A DNA stretch of 64,000 nucleotides, taken from contig NC_049992.1 of the NCBI RefSeq assembly GCF_000003815.2, forward strand, positions 6,423,081 through 6,487,080. The letters run 5' to 3'. The notes beneath the pieces were generated by a model. The model was not told the origin of the DNA. It made no database searches and worked only from the letters and a program-made list of their open reading frames with translations. A program made the position numbers and the translations under genes. This DNA comes from Branchiostoma floridae. Lineage: Eukaryota > Chordata > Leptocardii > Amphioxiformes > Branchiostomatidae. Within the stretch, counting starts at the first letter, position 1. Each line of letters begins with the position of its first letter. Shown here piece after piece: positions 11,930 through 23,379 of the stretch.

Positions 11930-12136
11930 CTTTGCCAGACCACATTCACTGAAGAAGGTTTATAACAGATAAGAGAAAGTAAGGAAAACTTTAAGACTCT
12001 GAGATCAGGTGTTCACGACGTCTTGTCGGCAAGTCCCTGTTGTGCTTTAAATAGCTGGGGATTCCCCTGACCACACAAAGAGCATGAGGCCAGTGCGTGC
12101 TGATACAAAGGGTGTTTTGTTGACACTAATGTTTTG

Positions 12137-12391
12137 TTAAGGTTACATTTCACTACACTTGAGGCACCGGTGTGGCACTGCGGGGTTTCTTCACTTTGGT
12201 ATTGTTGTGCTATTTTCGCCGAATTTTTTTTGTAATTTAGATATTGCGTAATATGTAAAGGTATGACGTAAAAGATAACAAACTTCTTACAACGTAAGAA
12301 AATTCGTTCTTTATCTCTGAGATTCTTTGAGTATCTTTCGAACCCCGCCGTGCCACACCGGTACCCCAAGTGCAGTGAGATACTGCCTTAA
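12137..12391. mobile_element. MITE family A, complete copy with TTAA ends
   Basis: A 247-bp element lies between TTAA at 12137-12140 and 12388-12391. The arms are imperfect inverted repeats of about 50 bases; the right arm, read in reverse, contains ATCTCACTGCACTTGGGG and both contain CCGGTGTGGCAC. TTAA target sites are used by piggyBac and Kolobok transposons. The interior is AT-rich and contains ATATTGCGTAATA. No protein is encoded. Related copies lie at 32362, 46496 and 61953. Confidence 0.75.
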
Positions 12392-12827
12392 CCTTTTACC
12401 TGAGTCTAAAAGATGCGGCTGTTCGAAAACCGTTTGGAATCCGCAATGTCGTTACTTAAGTACATTTATTTATTTATTTATTTAAGTACATTTCACAGAC
12501 CAATAGTACAATGTTCTTACTCTGACGTAACCACATTTACATGTATTAGGTCTTTGGTCGCAAAATGCCATTTTTACCTTCGAATTCGCCAGTAGGTTAT
12601 GTTTTGAGCGTATTTGTCTGTGTTTGTTTGTTTGTTTGTAAACAGCATAACTCGAGAAGCCTTGGATGGATCGTGATGATATTTAGTCGGTGGGTAAAGG
12701 TCAGGCAAACAAATGTCAAGTTCGATTATAGCTTTCCATTGCGGCTTCCTAAGGTACTGCAGCAAAACTTTCATTTTGATATCTCGTTATTTTATGTAAC
12801 AAATTTGTTGACAAAATAACAAGCGTA
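12392..12827. other. Gene-free stretch upstream of the TNF-receptor gene
   Basis: Contains an (ATTT)n run near 12463-12485 and a short TTTG run near 12625. No coding or RNA gene is seen. Confidence 0.5.
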
Positions 12828-12964
12828 TAACGCTAATTCACCTTCATCCTTAATATCTGGATATTTAGAGAAATCCAGTCGACGGACGGTGATTTCAAAC
12901 TATATTTTTAAAAGTCTTTAAATACAACGGATATAGAATGCGGATAAAGGCGATCTAGCGTTAA
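12828..12964. mobile_element. MITE family B copy
   Basis: Inverted ends TAACGCTAATTCACCTTCAT and GGATAAAGGCGATCTAGCGTTA enclose a short centre containing GTCGACGGACGGTG. The same architecture recurs at 21794-22002 and 50599-50771, where the ends read nearer to a consensus GCTAGTTCACCTTTATCC. It is non-coding. Confidence 0.65.
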
Positions 12965-13776
12965 TATAGACCCTATATGTTGATGTGTTCATACCTATAG
13001 ATATCCATATACGTGTGTTTAGTTGTACTGTAAGTAGTTGTTGTACATGTATACCTTACGTTACGATAGTCGCGTGTCAATAAAGATTACTGTGTATAAT
13101 TGCATAAAATGCACAAAGACCATCGAAGACAAAGTGCCATTTAATGTTTAAACACACACCACATTGAACAATACAAATATAGTTCTTTACAAAAAATCTA
13201 ACGTTACATCAAATGCTTCACTATGGCGACGCCACATGTATCAAAACGTTTCGTCCACTTCATTCAGACCTATTACGTACTGTCATGACATGGCCTGGGG
13301 GTTAAATGAGCTATACATCAGTCCTTATTAGACATATTGTAATTGGCAGGAAGACGTTTTTGGTCGTAAATAATCCGGAGGCAATGAGTCATTTGGGGTT
13401 TGATGGTGTATGGAAGCTGTACACAGTCGTCGTTTGGGGAGGAAGGTACTTAGGTCCGATTTAAACAAATCACAGAATCAATGAATCCATTCTTTTACAG
13501 AGACTAGTGCCTCTTAGTCGGAGATTTTTGAGGAAGCCCAATTCTTTTTGCTGCAGTTGGAGATTTGAAAAAAAATTCTTCTTCACAATAATAATGAATT
13601 CTACCAACACATTAGATTTTAAACATATTGCACATGGCGGTGTTAAGCGTACATGTCTTTACAAAAACAACTTGATACAAACTTTTTCTTGCTTGAGTAC
13701 AGAAGAGAACAATGTGCTACTCAATTTAGTAGCTTATTTCAACAGTGCCACATACATAGTACAGTCTTTAGTACAT
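12965..13776. other. Gene-free intergenic stretch
   Basis: Mixed AT-rich DNA with a TATAGATATCCATATACG-type segment near 13000. No coding region, RNA gene or clear repeat is recognised. The open frame at 13507-13839 has no protein-like features and runs into the SINE. Confidence 0.45.
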
Positions 13777-13967
13777 AAAGGTAGTCTTTTACCTCCCCAA
13801 CCAAAGTCAGGTACTCCTGTTACACCTTGTTACACCTAGGTGAAGTGAGGAAGGTCGTGTTAAGTGCCTTTCTCAAGGGCACAACGTCGGGGGCACGTTG
13901 GGTATCGAACTCGGGAACTCTTGGTTCCGAGCCCAAAATTCTACCACTTACGCCACACACGGCGCTA
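13777..13967 (-). mobile_element. tRNA-derived SINE with intact A and B boxes
   Basis: Read on the minus strand, the head contains GTGGCGTAAGTGG (A-box-like) followed about 35 bases later by GAGTTCGATACC (B-box-like), the internal RNA polymerase III promoter of tRNAs. After it come a conserved body (GGCACTTAACACGACC, then CTGACTTTGGTTGGGGAGG) and an A/T-rich tail. It is not a functional tRNA, because the acceptor stem does not pair and the body is too long. It looks like a founder-type copy for the fragments at 10528 and 3190. Confidence 0.6.
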
Positions 13968-14176
13968 CTTTGCCACAGTACGGGAGTCCAACAGGTCTAT
14001 AGAGGATCACTACACTAGTGGCTTGAAGGAATGGACAGCTCACATCATTCAATTACTTACGCCAAAGCTGACAAAGACCTCCGGACAGAGTGAACTTCAT
14101 TAACCCGGCAGATGTCATGTGACTCTCTGACGCCACTGGGTTTAAAACCTGGTCCCAAACATCTGTCAAAAGCTAC

Positions 14177-14373
14177 AACCTGGGTACCATCCGGGTATTA
14201 GTTCGCTCCTATAGTCGCTTCTGCTACCCGGCGGAACAACATATTAGGTAGAAGCGACTGTATACAGTGTATCATGAATGTCAGAGTTAGAAGCGACTGT
14301 ATACAGTGTATAATGAATGTCAGAGTTAGAGGCGAACTCTGGGGCGAACTACTTTCCGGATGGTACCCAGGTT
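14177..14373. mobile_element. MITE family C, complete copy
   Basis: Terminal inverted repeats AACCTGGGTACCATCCGG and CCGGATGGTACCCAGGTT enclose about 160 bases. The centre contains a direct duplication of AGAAGCGACTGTATACAG with ATGAATGTCAGAGTTAG. Two further copies lie at 57.57-58.53 kb. No open frame is present. Confidence 0.75.
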
Positions 14374-15267
14374 AACAGCCTACCGGGCTATAGTGGTATC
14401 ATTAAAGGCAACTTCAGCATTGCTAGGGTGTAAAAAGTGGAAATTATTTTGGATAAGGCGATCTGTATGATATTGACATTTATTGTACCGTATAAGCACA
14501 TTTACACCATTATTTCTTACTTTGAGCGGTTAAAATGGCACAGAAACAAGCCGCACAAGAAATCCTCTAATTATTGCCACCACCCCCTAAGAAGAGACCT
14601 CGTAGCACAGCGACAACCAATTTTTGCATCATGAATGTCGGTATGGAATGGAATAGAGTTGCTTCATCTTATTACGTAGAAAAGTGCCACTCTGAGTACA
14701 GCACCTTCTTTAGTAAGATAAACCTAAGAAAAAAGACAAAACTACGGAAATGGATATTTCCGCGATATGTTCTTATATCATAAATTATCATCGATGTATG
14801 CACTGTAAAAATGAATGTAGATTCGCCCATAAACAAACAGGCACGAGGGGCAGTGGTGACATCATTAACCTATCCGTTCTCAGGTTACTCTCTAACGCAG
14901 GAGGGTTAACGGTTTAAGACGGCTATTTTTCGAAACATCGGTCAAAACCGAACAACTTTGTATGATCGCAAACTCCTTTCTCCCTTGGTGGGTTTAAAAT
15001 AAAAGTTGTTGAATGCCCGCCTGACTGGCCATGATTATATCTGTAGGATCATAAATGCAATGATTCCAATAAAACGCTCTGCAAAAAAAAAACTGTAGAA
15101 GATCTTGAACAGAATTAGGCGTTTTAGAAAACATCGACTGTCCTTCAATAGTGACTGAGAATGAACTTTTGAGAACAAGTGCGAATAAAAAAACTAGTAC
15201 AAATCGTAAAAGAGTCTTAATTATTACGAGTATGTAAACAGTCTCTCTTATCAAGTGATCAGTGTTC
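14374..15267. other. Gene-free stretch, includes the 3' flank of the 15.3-kb gene
   Basis: AT-rich with no supported gene. A minus-strand AATAAA (TTTATT near 14479) is one possible polyadenylation signal for the gene at 15268-15990, although it is about 790 bases beyond the stop codon. Confidence 0.4.
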
Positions 15268-15990
15268 CTATATGACTCCCCGCACAGTTGTGAAGGTGAA
15301 TCTAGATTCGTTCAAGTCGAAGACATATCCTTCGTGATCGCTCCCGCCTTTACACGAGCACAGCACCAGTATGATGACCGTCCCGACCATGGCGATACCG
15401 AACCCCGTGATGATTGGGCTTGGAGGCGCCGTCAGACCGATGTCAACACCCTTCTTCACGTACAACAGGCAAGGGCGACGCGCATGCGCGCCAGGAACGC
15501 ACTGATTGGTGCAGTTCAAAATTTCAAAAGACACATCAACATGGAAGGTAAAATCTCTAACCCCAAACACGTGGCAGTCCAGTTTGTATCCCGTGATGTT
15601 TACTGTGTTCGGTATGGGGTACTCCAAACAGGCAGCCACAAGAGGCTTTCTCTTGGTAACCTCCTTTGTTCTTTTCCACAGATTGTTTACGAAGCACGTT
15701 CCTTCCTGGTTAAAATCTTCACACGAACAGGCCGGAAGTCTCGCGTCAACGTAACAGGACGTATTAACGACACAATACTGCATGTAATCCATGGTTTTTA
15801 CTATCCGGGGCACTGGGGCAGTTCTCGTGGCATTGCCGTCTAGCTGATCTTTCAACATAGTACCGGTCCTAGGTTCTCCATTTGTAACAGCTTTGCTATT
15901 TCTGTGGCCTGCTAGAACAGTTGAGCCCACTTTATTGCGAAAGATGGCGAGTAGAGTCGTGATTAAGGGAATGTAGATATCAACTCTCAT
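15268..15990 (-). CDS. Single-exon type-I membrane protein of unknown function, 240 residues
   Basis: I do not recognise the family. The 240-residue frame starts at the ATG at 15990; an in-frame TGA lies upstream in the leader, supporting this start. The N-terminus has a hydrophobic stretch (IYIPLITTLLAIF) usable as a signal sequence. The middle is cysteine-rich (about 9 cysteines, including CSCEDF and CLEYPIP) and carries N-glycosylation sequons NAT, NTS, NIT and NCT. A membrane span (IITGFGIAMVGTVIILVLCS, about residues 190-210) precedes a 30-residue tail ending in TVRGVI. A possible acceptor CTCATTTCAG sits about 60 bases upstream of the ATG, so a 5' non-coding exon may exist. It may be a small cell-surface protein or a retained piece of a larger one; nothing more specific is supported. 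Confidence 0.6.
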   Translation of the reverse strand: MRVDIYIPLITTLLAIFRNKVGSTVLAGHRNSKAVTNGEPRTGTMLKDQLDGNATRTAPVPRIVKTMDYMQYCVVNTSCYVDARLPACSCEDFNQEGTCFVNNLWKRTKEVTKRKPLVAACLEYPIPNTVNITGYKLDCHVFGVRDFTFHVDVSFEILNCTNQCVPGAHARRPCLLYVKKGVDIGLTAPPSPIITGFGIAMVGTVIILVLCSCKGGSDHEGYVFDLNESRFTFTTVRGVI

Positions 15991-16047
15991 GACGTCATAG
16001 GCCGTGTCATCACCAGCAACTGGGAACGAGAGTCAAAGTCTTCACAC

Positions 16048-16262
16048 GAGAAGCTGAAATGAGAAAAGAATCAGTTGATAGGGTGTCTTTTATCAAGCGC
16101 TCCTAGCCTTGTTTGATTATTTACATCTTAGAAGATAAGAAGCTGAAGACACTTGAACCTGAAATGAGAAAAGAATCAGTTGATAGAGAGTCTTTTATCA
16201 AGCGCTCCTAGCCTTGTTCGATTAATTACATCTTAGTAGATAGGAAGCTGAATCAGCTTTGT
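16048..16262. repeat. Two tandem copies of a segment of about 110 bp
   Basis: AAATGAGAAAAGAATCAGTT through CATCTTAG-AGATA-GAAGCTGA occurs at about 16055-16147 and again at 16161-16255, with few differences. Each copy includes the minus-strand TCTCATTTCAG that could act as a splice acceptor for the gene downstream. This is a recent local duplication at that gene's 5' side. Confidence 0.75.
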
Positions 16263-16449
16263 CATTAACTTTAATTCAATTCACCCTTACGGCTATCGTG
16301 GTGTCTGTTTTTATCGCATATGTACATTCTTTGTGTGTTAGAGAAACGCAAGGAAATGAATCTATATCTAAATTAGACATCGTTGCTTTTATCTCATTCA
16401 GATTTTATTTCACGGCGTACCTATAAGGAAGATTCTACACGAATTCTTA

Positions 16450-16660
16450 TACTGTAAATGCATTGAAGCTCGCGGGATTTAATTTTGCGGTAGCGGGAAA
16501 AATGACTTTTCGCGGTGGTTGTAATTTCGCGGTAGCACCATGATATGCACTCACTGCCATGGAAAAACGTTCGTGATGGATTAAAGATCGCGGTGCTCGA
16601 AGCGGCCACCGTGAAAACCGCGAATATCAAACCACCGCGAAAATTTCTGCATTTACAGTA
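16450..16660. mobile_element. MITE family D copy
   Basis: Ends are TACTGTAAATGCA and TGCATTTACAGTA. The interior is a mosaic of GCGGT/ACCGC pairs (TTTCGCGGTGG, ACCACCGCGAAAA), so that it folds back along much of its length. TA flanks suggest a Tc1/mariner-type target. A second copy is at 38150-38347. Confidence 0.7.
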
Positions 16661-18439
16661 ATTTTCGTTCCCAAACCGGGCGATTGCCAATTTTTCAATC
16701 ATGTTACTCTCTGATTTAATTATTACGACAATGTAGATATTCAAATAGAAACAGTTAAAATGGATTTAAGGGACAAGCATACAAATTACAACATAGATGC
16801 TCTAGATAAAGTTGTGGCAATTTAAATCAACTAAATAGATATGTAGACTGTCCAGTTTTAAACAAGCTATCTTAAACATTGTAACATTATACCTTAATTT
16901 GGTCTCGGGCATTTTAAAACGTTGTAGGTAGACACTGTGCTGTTTTTGTCAATACCCTGATTGTTGATACTTTGATTGTATGGTTGCACTCTTTTTTAAA
17001 TGTATGTTGTGAATCTTGGAATATTAGCCCAATCGGGCAAAAAGGTTCGTAATTAATGAAAGTGAATTGAAATGAAATACACGTATACGTTATTAGCTTG
17101 TTTAATGATTTTCCTGCACAAATAAGAGTGTCGACTCTTGGATTGTTTCATCTCGTTTATTGCAAGTTGTTGACAACATTTCGAAATATTGAGTTTGAAT
17201 GTAAAGCAAATACGGGAGTGTTTGTTTAATAACGTAATTACGCGGATAATTGTTTTCTCTATTGAACCACCCGTAAGGACTGCATTCATCATCTTCTAAT
17301 TTACGGTTCTCTCCTCCTCGGTAAGTGAGAACGACATCAGAGATGGGAGAGTAATGAGAACACCAGTCTGGCGCGTTCTGCGGTGTCAGTCTCTGTGCAG
17401 CGGTGCGGGTATCGGAAAACCCACAAAAACTCGCCGCGCTTGGATTTCAATCTGTCGCGGTATCGATCTTAAGGCGAACCTCACCGCGTTTCGATCCCCA
17501 GCCGCAAAAGCAGCAGCCACAGCCGCAAACACATCGGACTCATACAACGGCAAACTTTTACATTATGTTCAATTATTCATAAAAGTAACCAAAATATTTG
17601 AAAGAAAAACTTCCATCTTCCATCCAACCAGTCTGAATTGGAGTAACTGCTTACAGCCTACATGTACCTGTGTATAAGTTGCATTTTCCTTACATTTTAT
17701 TTCAATCCCATACTATGAACTCTTGTATCAAGTAGACTAGCCTTATAGAACTACCGCAACAGTAGTTATGTATCAGTAGACGCCGCTCTGTCTGTACCCT
17801 GTACAATTGTGCTTTGCTTGTTTGTATTTGTTTAAATATACTTTTGTAATGTAGATGACAACACTATAACAAGCTTAAGCTCTGAGCTTGAGTGTGTTGT
17901 CTCACGTCTTGCTGGCAAATTTAATGCGCAGCAATGTCACCCTTGCCATGCACTTCAGTAGATTGTATCTCATGTCCTAAGTGAAATATCCATCTACGTC
18001 TGAACTGAAGCCAGGCCGATAAGTCTGGTATAGGTCCTATTCTAGCTAACCCTAGTTATGTTTACCTTCATGTAATGTTGTTTTTGCTCTGTTTCCTCTT
18101 CTTCTTGAAACAAATAAGAAAAATGACCTGGACCAGGCAGCTGTCACCAGGGTTACCGGTAAAGTAGTAGGCACCTTGTGGTGTTCGGTTACATAATGTA
18201 GCAAATGGCGTAGCATAGCTGGAAGGGCTCTAAACATAAATGTGTTGGAGTAAGAGTTAACATAACAGTAGTCATTGTTAGACTACAACATGCGAAGGTT
18301 AACATTTTATATTTGCTTGCACATGTTACCCTTATAGTTCACTCCTATGATCGCTTCTACGCAGTACAGTCTGCAAGGGAAGCGACCAGGGTAGGGTACG
18401 TAGTCGATCACCGAAAATTATCATCACCGGTCTAACACT
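16661..18439. other. Gene-free intergenic stretch
   Basis: No supported gene. A segment near 17768-17815 (TCTGTACCCTGTACAATTGTG) resembles the dispersed 3'-end-like motif also seen at about 26036, 32585 and 49590. The rest is unremarkable AT-rich DNA. Confidence 0.45.
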
Positions 18440-18640
18440 GTTCATTGCTTTGAAGCGCTAATGTTTCTTGCCTTTGTGTAAAATATCACCAAGCATTGGC
18501 AGCTTCTCCTTGAGTAGACGAAGTTATTTTTCATACAGTGCCCTGGCGAGGTCCCTAAACAATCCCACCGCCTTCACCAGGTCCTACATGTCTGCATCAT
18601 CCGTGGCTGATGGACCCTGTAATGGATCTCCTCAAGGCCG
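18440..18640 (-). pseudogene. Decayed exon-like segment
   Basis: On the minus strand, one frame reads with coding-like composition (DLVKAVGLFRDLARALYEK, then LRLLKEKLPMLGDILHKG) but is broken by two in-frame stops, one just before each of these blocks. A CATTACAG acceptor-like sequence precedes it. The amphipathic helical pattern looks like real protein, but I do not recognise the family. It could be a pseudogene exon or part of an old transposon. Confidence 0.3.
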
Positions 18641-21600
18641 TTCTTTTCTTCCTCTAACATATAAGGCCATGTTGATATCATTATACGAATGGCGTAATTT
18701 GGGAACCTCAAAACTGATGCGAGCGTGTGAATAAAGAAAAGTTTGGCCAGAAAAAAATTCATTCATTATGAAATCTAAGTGGTCAGGAAGGTTCTAATTA
18801 ACAAATGACCAAAATCACAGAATACGGTTGACCGCACACTAGATCCTTCATTTTTGTTCTTTTACATCATCTTCTATGACCTAGCAATTGATCTTACCAT
18901 TGTATGACATTAGCAGACGTTACCGAATCTTTTTTGTTTGTTTGCATTCTACGGCATATATTTGCTCACTTTGCAGTTCTTTTGCACGATTTACAGTATG
19001 GTTGGAAACTTTCTGGAAACGACCAAAAATTGATGCGCGCGCAGATGTCATCCATATAATGAATTCAAACTAAATGTCCTACCCTGAAGACACTGCCGTT
19101 TTCAAAGACGTCCTTGACAAATATAATTCGACTAATACGCTCATAAATAACTTACGGCTCGAAAGACAATGATTCTTCATATGAGCTAAAGAAGACACAT
19201 TATCTGCAGCAGTCGACATCTATTTTACTCCAAATGGGATCATTGTCACAGATTCCACTGATCCCGATTCACGGGAAGAGCGCTTTGTCACACTTTGTAA
19301 ATTCCGTAGCCCGCACCAACGTCCAATGATTCACTGAAAGTCTAATAGTACGTCAAATCGTTCTTCATTTCGTTATAACTGCAATAAGACACTCGTTCCG
19401 TAACTCTGATGATGGAAGTATCATAATCATGATTCGCGAAATGTGGTAGACAATATCAAACTGAAAAGGCATACTTATAGTTATCATTTCTGCTTGCCTG
19501 ATAGATACGCACTCACAGTACGAGGGATGATCAGAAAGTTTAAGGCCCCATCCTAATTTACAGCTCAAATTTTAAATGATACCCATGTTTTCTAGTAGGA
19601 ATACGAAAGGATTCCTCATGAAATAATCATGTTAACCTACACAGAAGGTTAACATTCTGCTTTTGCTCTGTTTCCTCTTCTCCAAAACATAAGGTCCACG
19701 ATCAAAGGTCCATGATCAGGGTAAACATTATAAATTTGCTTTTGAATGTCAACTTTTCAATTTAATAATGTTTTCGCAGACGTATATTTTAGAGAATGAA
19801 GAACACGACTTACAAAGCTCAGTTTTTTCTCAACTCTGATTTCTAAAAGGAAGTCGACAAAAAATGAAGACGACACTGATTTAAATTTTGGTTCATTTTG
19901 ACAAAACGCTGTATTCTTTATTTGTGCCCCACAGTTTTAGTATTTCTAGGAGAGACCAGAACGTATATGGGCCACCCGTTGAAAGTGGTTCAAATCTACA
20001 TGTAATGATTCATACCTAGAACTAGACCAGTCCTGTTCCGCAACTAGACCTCTCTTGTATATCAATTCACAGCTAGGACACTGACACTGGTTGTCTGAAA
20101 AGTCTGACCGTTTCCAAAATCATATCCAGTTGCTTGAGTAACCGAAGCAGTGATGAAAAATTGCACTTGTAAAAATAAACTAATCAATAGCGATTGTCTA
20201 GACCCATTAAAAGTACGTATATGGACATTTCCAAGTCGTTAAAACTTTATGTTAGACTGAGTTTATAATCTAATATCAAATAAATCGCTGAGATGGATAG
20301 CCGCTTGCATGAAATCACCAGACATTCAAATTCTGAATGGCTGTAGTTTGTGAAACGAGTCCCTTCGGACATTACCGCATGTTCTGTCTTGCTTATAATG
20401 CACTTCATTATAACTTTTGGGTAGCAACCTATCGCTCCAAACCCTCATTACGGTTTGCAGAAATGCATTAAGTATATGCTGTTGACCACTGGGGCATATG
20501 TCTATGAGGGATTCAAAATGTCACAAGATCTGCATAGTTAGTGGTACCTATAGGCCTATTTTGTACAAGATGCGTAAAACGGCTGACTTCTTGTTCTTGT
20601 TCTTGTTCTGATACTGGGCAACACCCCTAGTTTGTTGGGGCAAACCACCCAGGGCGTAGTTATCTAGACAATACTTTCCGTTATCGATTGCAAGTAATAA
20701 AGTTGAGATGCCAGTCCCACTTACTTAGCAAAAGGAAGAAACTGATCGATGAATAGCTTGATTCGTCGTATTGGTCGTAGTTATGCAACAATGTATTTAT
20801 GTCAGCAATCTTGTTTCATAACTTGAAAGTTCATCTGTGTATGGAAATGACACCACGGATGAAAACTAAACGAAGTTATAAGTTTGGTGTCTTCATTCGG
20901 AAAGCTTGCTTAAAGTTCAATTATCTACCTTCAATTCTCTACCTTATCATAAGTACGAACTATATAGTTACGTCGATGAAGGTTAGTGATATATTCTACG
21001 AAATCAATCAACTAGATAAGGTCTTTATCGGGTATTAAATGGAGTCAAAACATTCGCCATTCGTTCCTCTAGAGTTCAATCATCATCGAAGCTAACAAGA
21101 CTCTAATAAAAGATCTGGCACAAATTTGTTTTTCCTTTGCCTATAGCTAAAGTGCTGAATTGGATAACCTGTTTTGACGATTTAAGGTCATATGTTACAC
21201 AAGCAAACTTCCCCAAAGGTCCTTTTGGCAAATCAACACTCAATCAATTAATAACCGTTGATGAAGAGGGCTTCAAGCTTTGCCGATATTGATGATTTAG
21301 TTGACACATCAGACAGATACACCGCCCTTGCTGGCGAATGTTCTGGCCTTTCTTGTTAAAACTGCTTTCTGTTTCAATATATAGCTTCCCACAAGTGCAG
21401 TACAGAGTCACGTTTGATAATCGAATCTGCACAGCGCAGCAGAAGAACAAAGCGTCGCCATGAATTCTCCATGAAACACCCCCGTACTAACCAGAAGCAA
21501 TCAATCAGAGCCCACACGAGGGGGTCCTGAACAGGGTACGTTCTACGGAACGTCTTATTACCAGGTAAACTTTGTTCGACCTTTTAGCTAAATGTCTCGG

Positions 21601-21793
21601 CAATACTTTAGGGCCTCGTATACTTTACCACTTTATTCTTCTTAATCGACCCGATGTTTCTAATATAGCGGTTACAAGTACGATAAGACTGTGATGTAAA
21701 GGTCATATAGCGAACTATCAGTCTACTCGTTATATTTCTTGCCTTGTATCATAGACGTCTCCCTTTTAATTGTAGGCATTGATTAACGGCTGG
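18641..21793. other. Gene-free intergenic stretch
   Basis: No coding region, RNA gene or clear repeat family was recognised over these 3 kb. There are small TTCTTG repeats near 20590. Open frames at 20799-21038 and 21244-21450 have no supporting features. Confidence 0.45.
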
Positions 21794-22002
21794 TAACCCT
21801 AGTTCACCTTTATCCGTGGGGTAGCCTATATCCGTTGTATAAAAATCGTATATTTAGGGATGTTAAGTCGACGGGCGGTGGCTTCAAAAACCTTTAAAAT
21901 ATTGCAATTTGAAACCAACGACCGTAGAATTGTAAGCCCTAAATACCCATTCTAATAACAACGTATATAGGTTATCCCACGGATAAAGGTGAACTAGCGT
22001 TA
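21794..22002. mobile_element. MITE family B copy
   Basis: The clearest member: TAACCCTAGTTCACCTTTAT at the left, and the complement-like GGATAAAGGTGAACTAGCG at the right, with nearly perfect pairing over about 45 bases. The centre carries GTCGACGGGCGGTGG, as in the 12.8-kb copy. There is no reading frame. Confidence 0.75.
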
Positions 22003-23379
22003 CAGGGTCCCGAAAGCCATATCCTACTCCCCATGCCAAGAAAAACGTTAACACAAAAATCATATAGTCAAAATGGTAGATGTGTCAATGCTAAAGACTA
22101 TGAAGACTATAAGATTGTTTCTTTTTCATCACCGGAAACTTTATGGATCTCAGAGATAGTGAACGACAGATGTTCTGTAGTGATTATAGTACGTATGTGT
22201 CAACCACTCCAAATCTGTTCGACGATTATTATGTCTTCAATGAACTGTAGGCTTGTACTGCCTGCACGGGTGAAGATAGAATTGATTTCTGAGAATGCTG
22301 CTGACTAAGATAGCATTCTAATCGTTGACTACTGATATCAATATGAGGTATGAAATCAATATGAAGTATGACACTTGCATGTTAAATGTAGAACTTACTC
22401 CATACCCAAGGTTGCAATCCTACGTTTAAATGCACAGCAGTCTATGAAAAAAAAATTGGAACCCTTCACTACTACACATACAACTAACTTTCCAACTACG
22501 ACAAGCTCCACGACAGACAAAACAAAATAGAATTAACGTTCATAGTAACCTACCTGCGTCCAGTCCTGCAATGACGAGACACCATGGAAATACCTGCCGT
22601 TTTCAGACGTACGAACACAAGACCGAGTACCTGTGATACGTCAGCGGCGCTCTGCCGGTAATTTTACGCACTGGGACGGGACGGCGTAGTAAACCATACA
22701 TGTCTGTCTGTCTGCGGAAAAGACGTCGTTGTATCCACGCAGCATCTCTTTTATCCAATATGCAAGCAAGACGTACGCCCCTTATGGTCCGATACGTCCA
22801 CACTCGCGGAAAATAGAATATAAAGATAACCTCAAGAAGCTACAGCCGTAGATCTAGGAGAATATTTCAGAGACGCGAAGCTGGATGTTACGTTTTCTGC
22901 CAGAGGCGACCACATCTGTCTTCGTTATAGTAGGAGACTGCCATCCCTGGGTGGTATAACCGTACGACTCGACTGTTCAGTTATTAGCCGTAACTGCCTT
23001 GTAGCTGTTAGTCTCCGGTCAGGGGACAAATTTGTGCACGAGAATAGCCGCTACGCACGGAAGATCCATTAGCGAGAGGAGTTTGCTTGCGGGATATTGT
23101 TGTTGATGACTGCGGTAGAACAGTAAAACTTAGCTGCCAGTGTTGGAATCGTTCCAGCCACCACTAGCAGTCCCCGGGAAAAACCGTCTCGTAATGAGGG
23201 CTTTTCCAGATCAGATTGATGATGGCTGTTAAGCCGACGAGAAGCCACAGAGGAGTAGCGGTAATGGTAGAAATGTTAGATGTGATTTTTCGTCTCGCAA
23301 ATTGTGCTTGGCGGTAACAAGGAAATAAATGAGAGGAGATTAGCTGATTTGTCTCAGCATGTATGTGGAGACAAGATTG
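22003..23379. other. Gene-free stretch with one possible minus-strand first exon
   Basis: Around 22552-22590 the minus strand has an ATG followed by eleven codons and a consensus donor (GACGCAG|GTAGGT). The surrounding 22600-22800 is relatively CpG-rich. This could be a small first exon of an unseen gene, but no partner exon was found. Nothing else is supported. Confidence 0.2.

Noticed and set aside
13941..13967. tRNA gene on the minus strand
   Set aside because: A and B boxes are present but the acceptor stem and anticodon arm do not form, and a SINE body follows.
15262..15843. 193-codon plus-strand frame
   Set aside because: It lies antisense to the 240-codon membrane-protein frame, which has sequons, a membrane span and an upstream stop; the plus frame has none of these.
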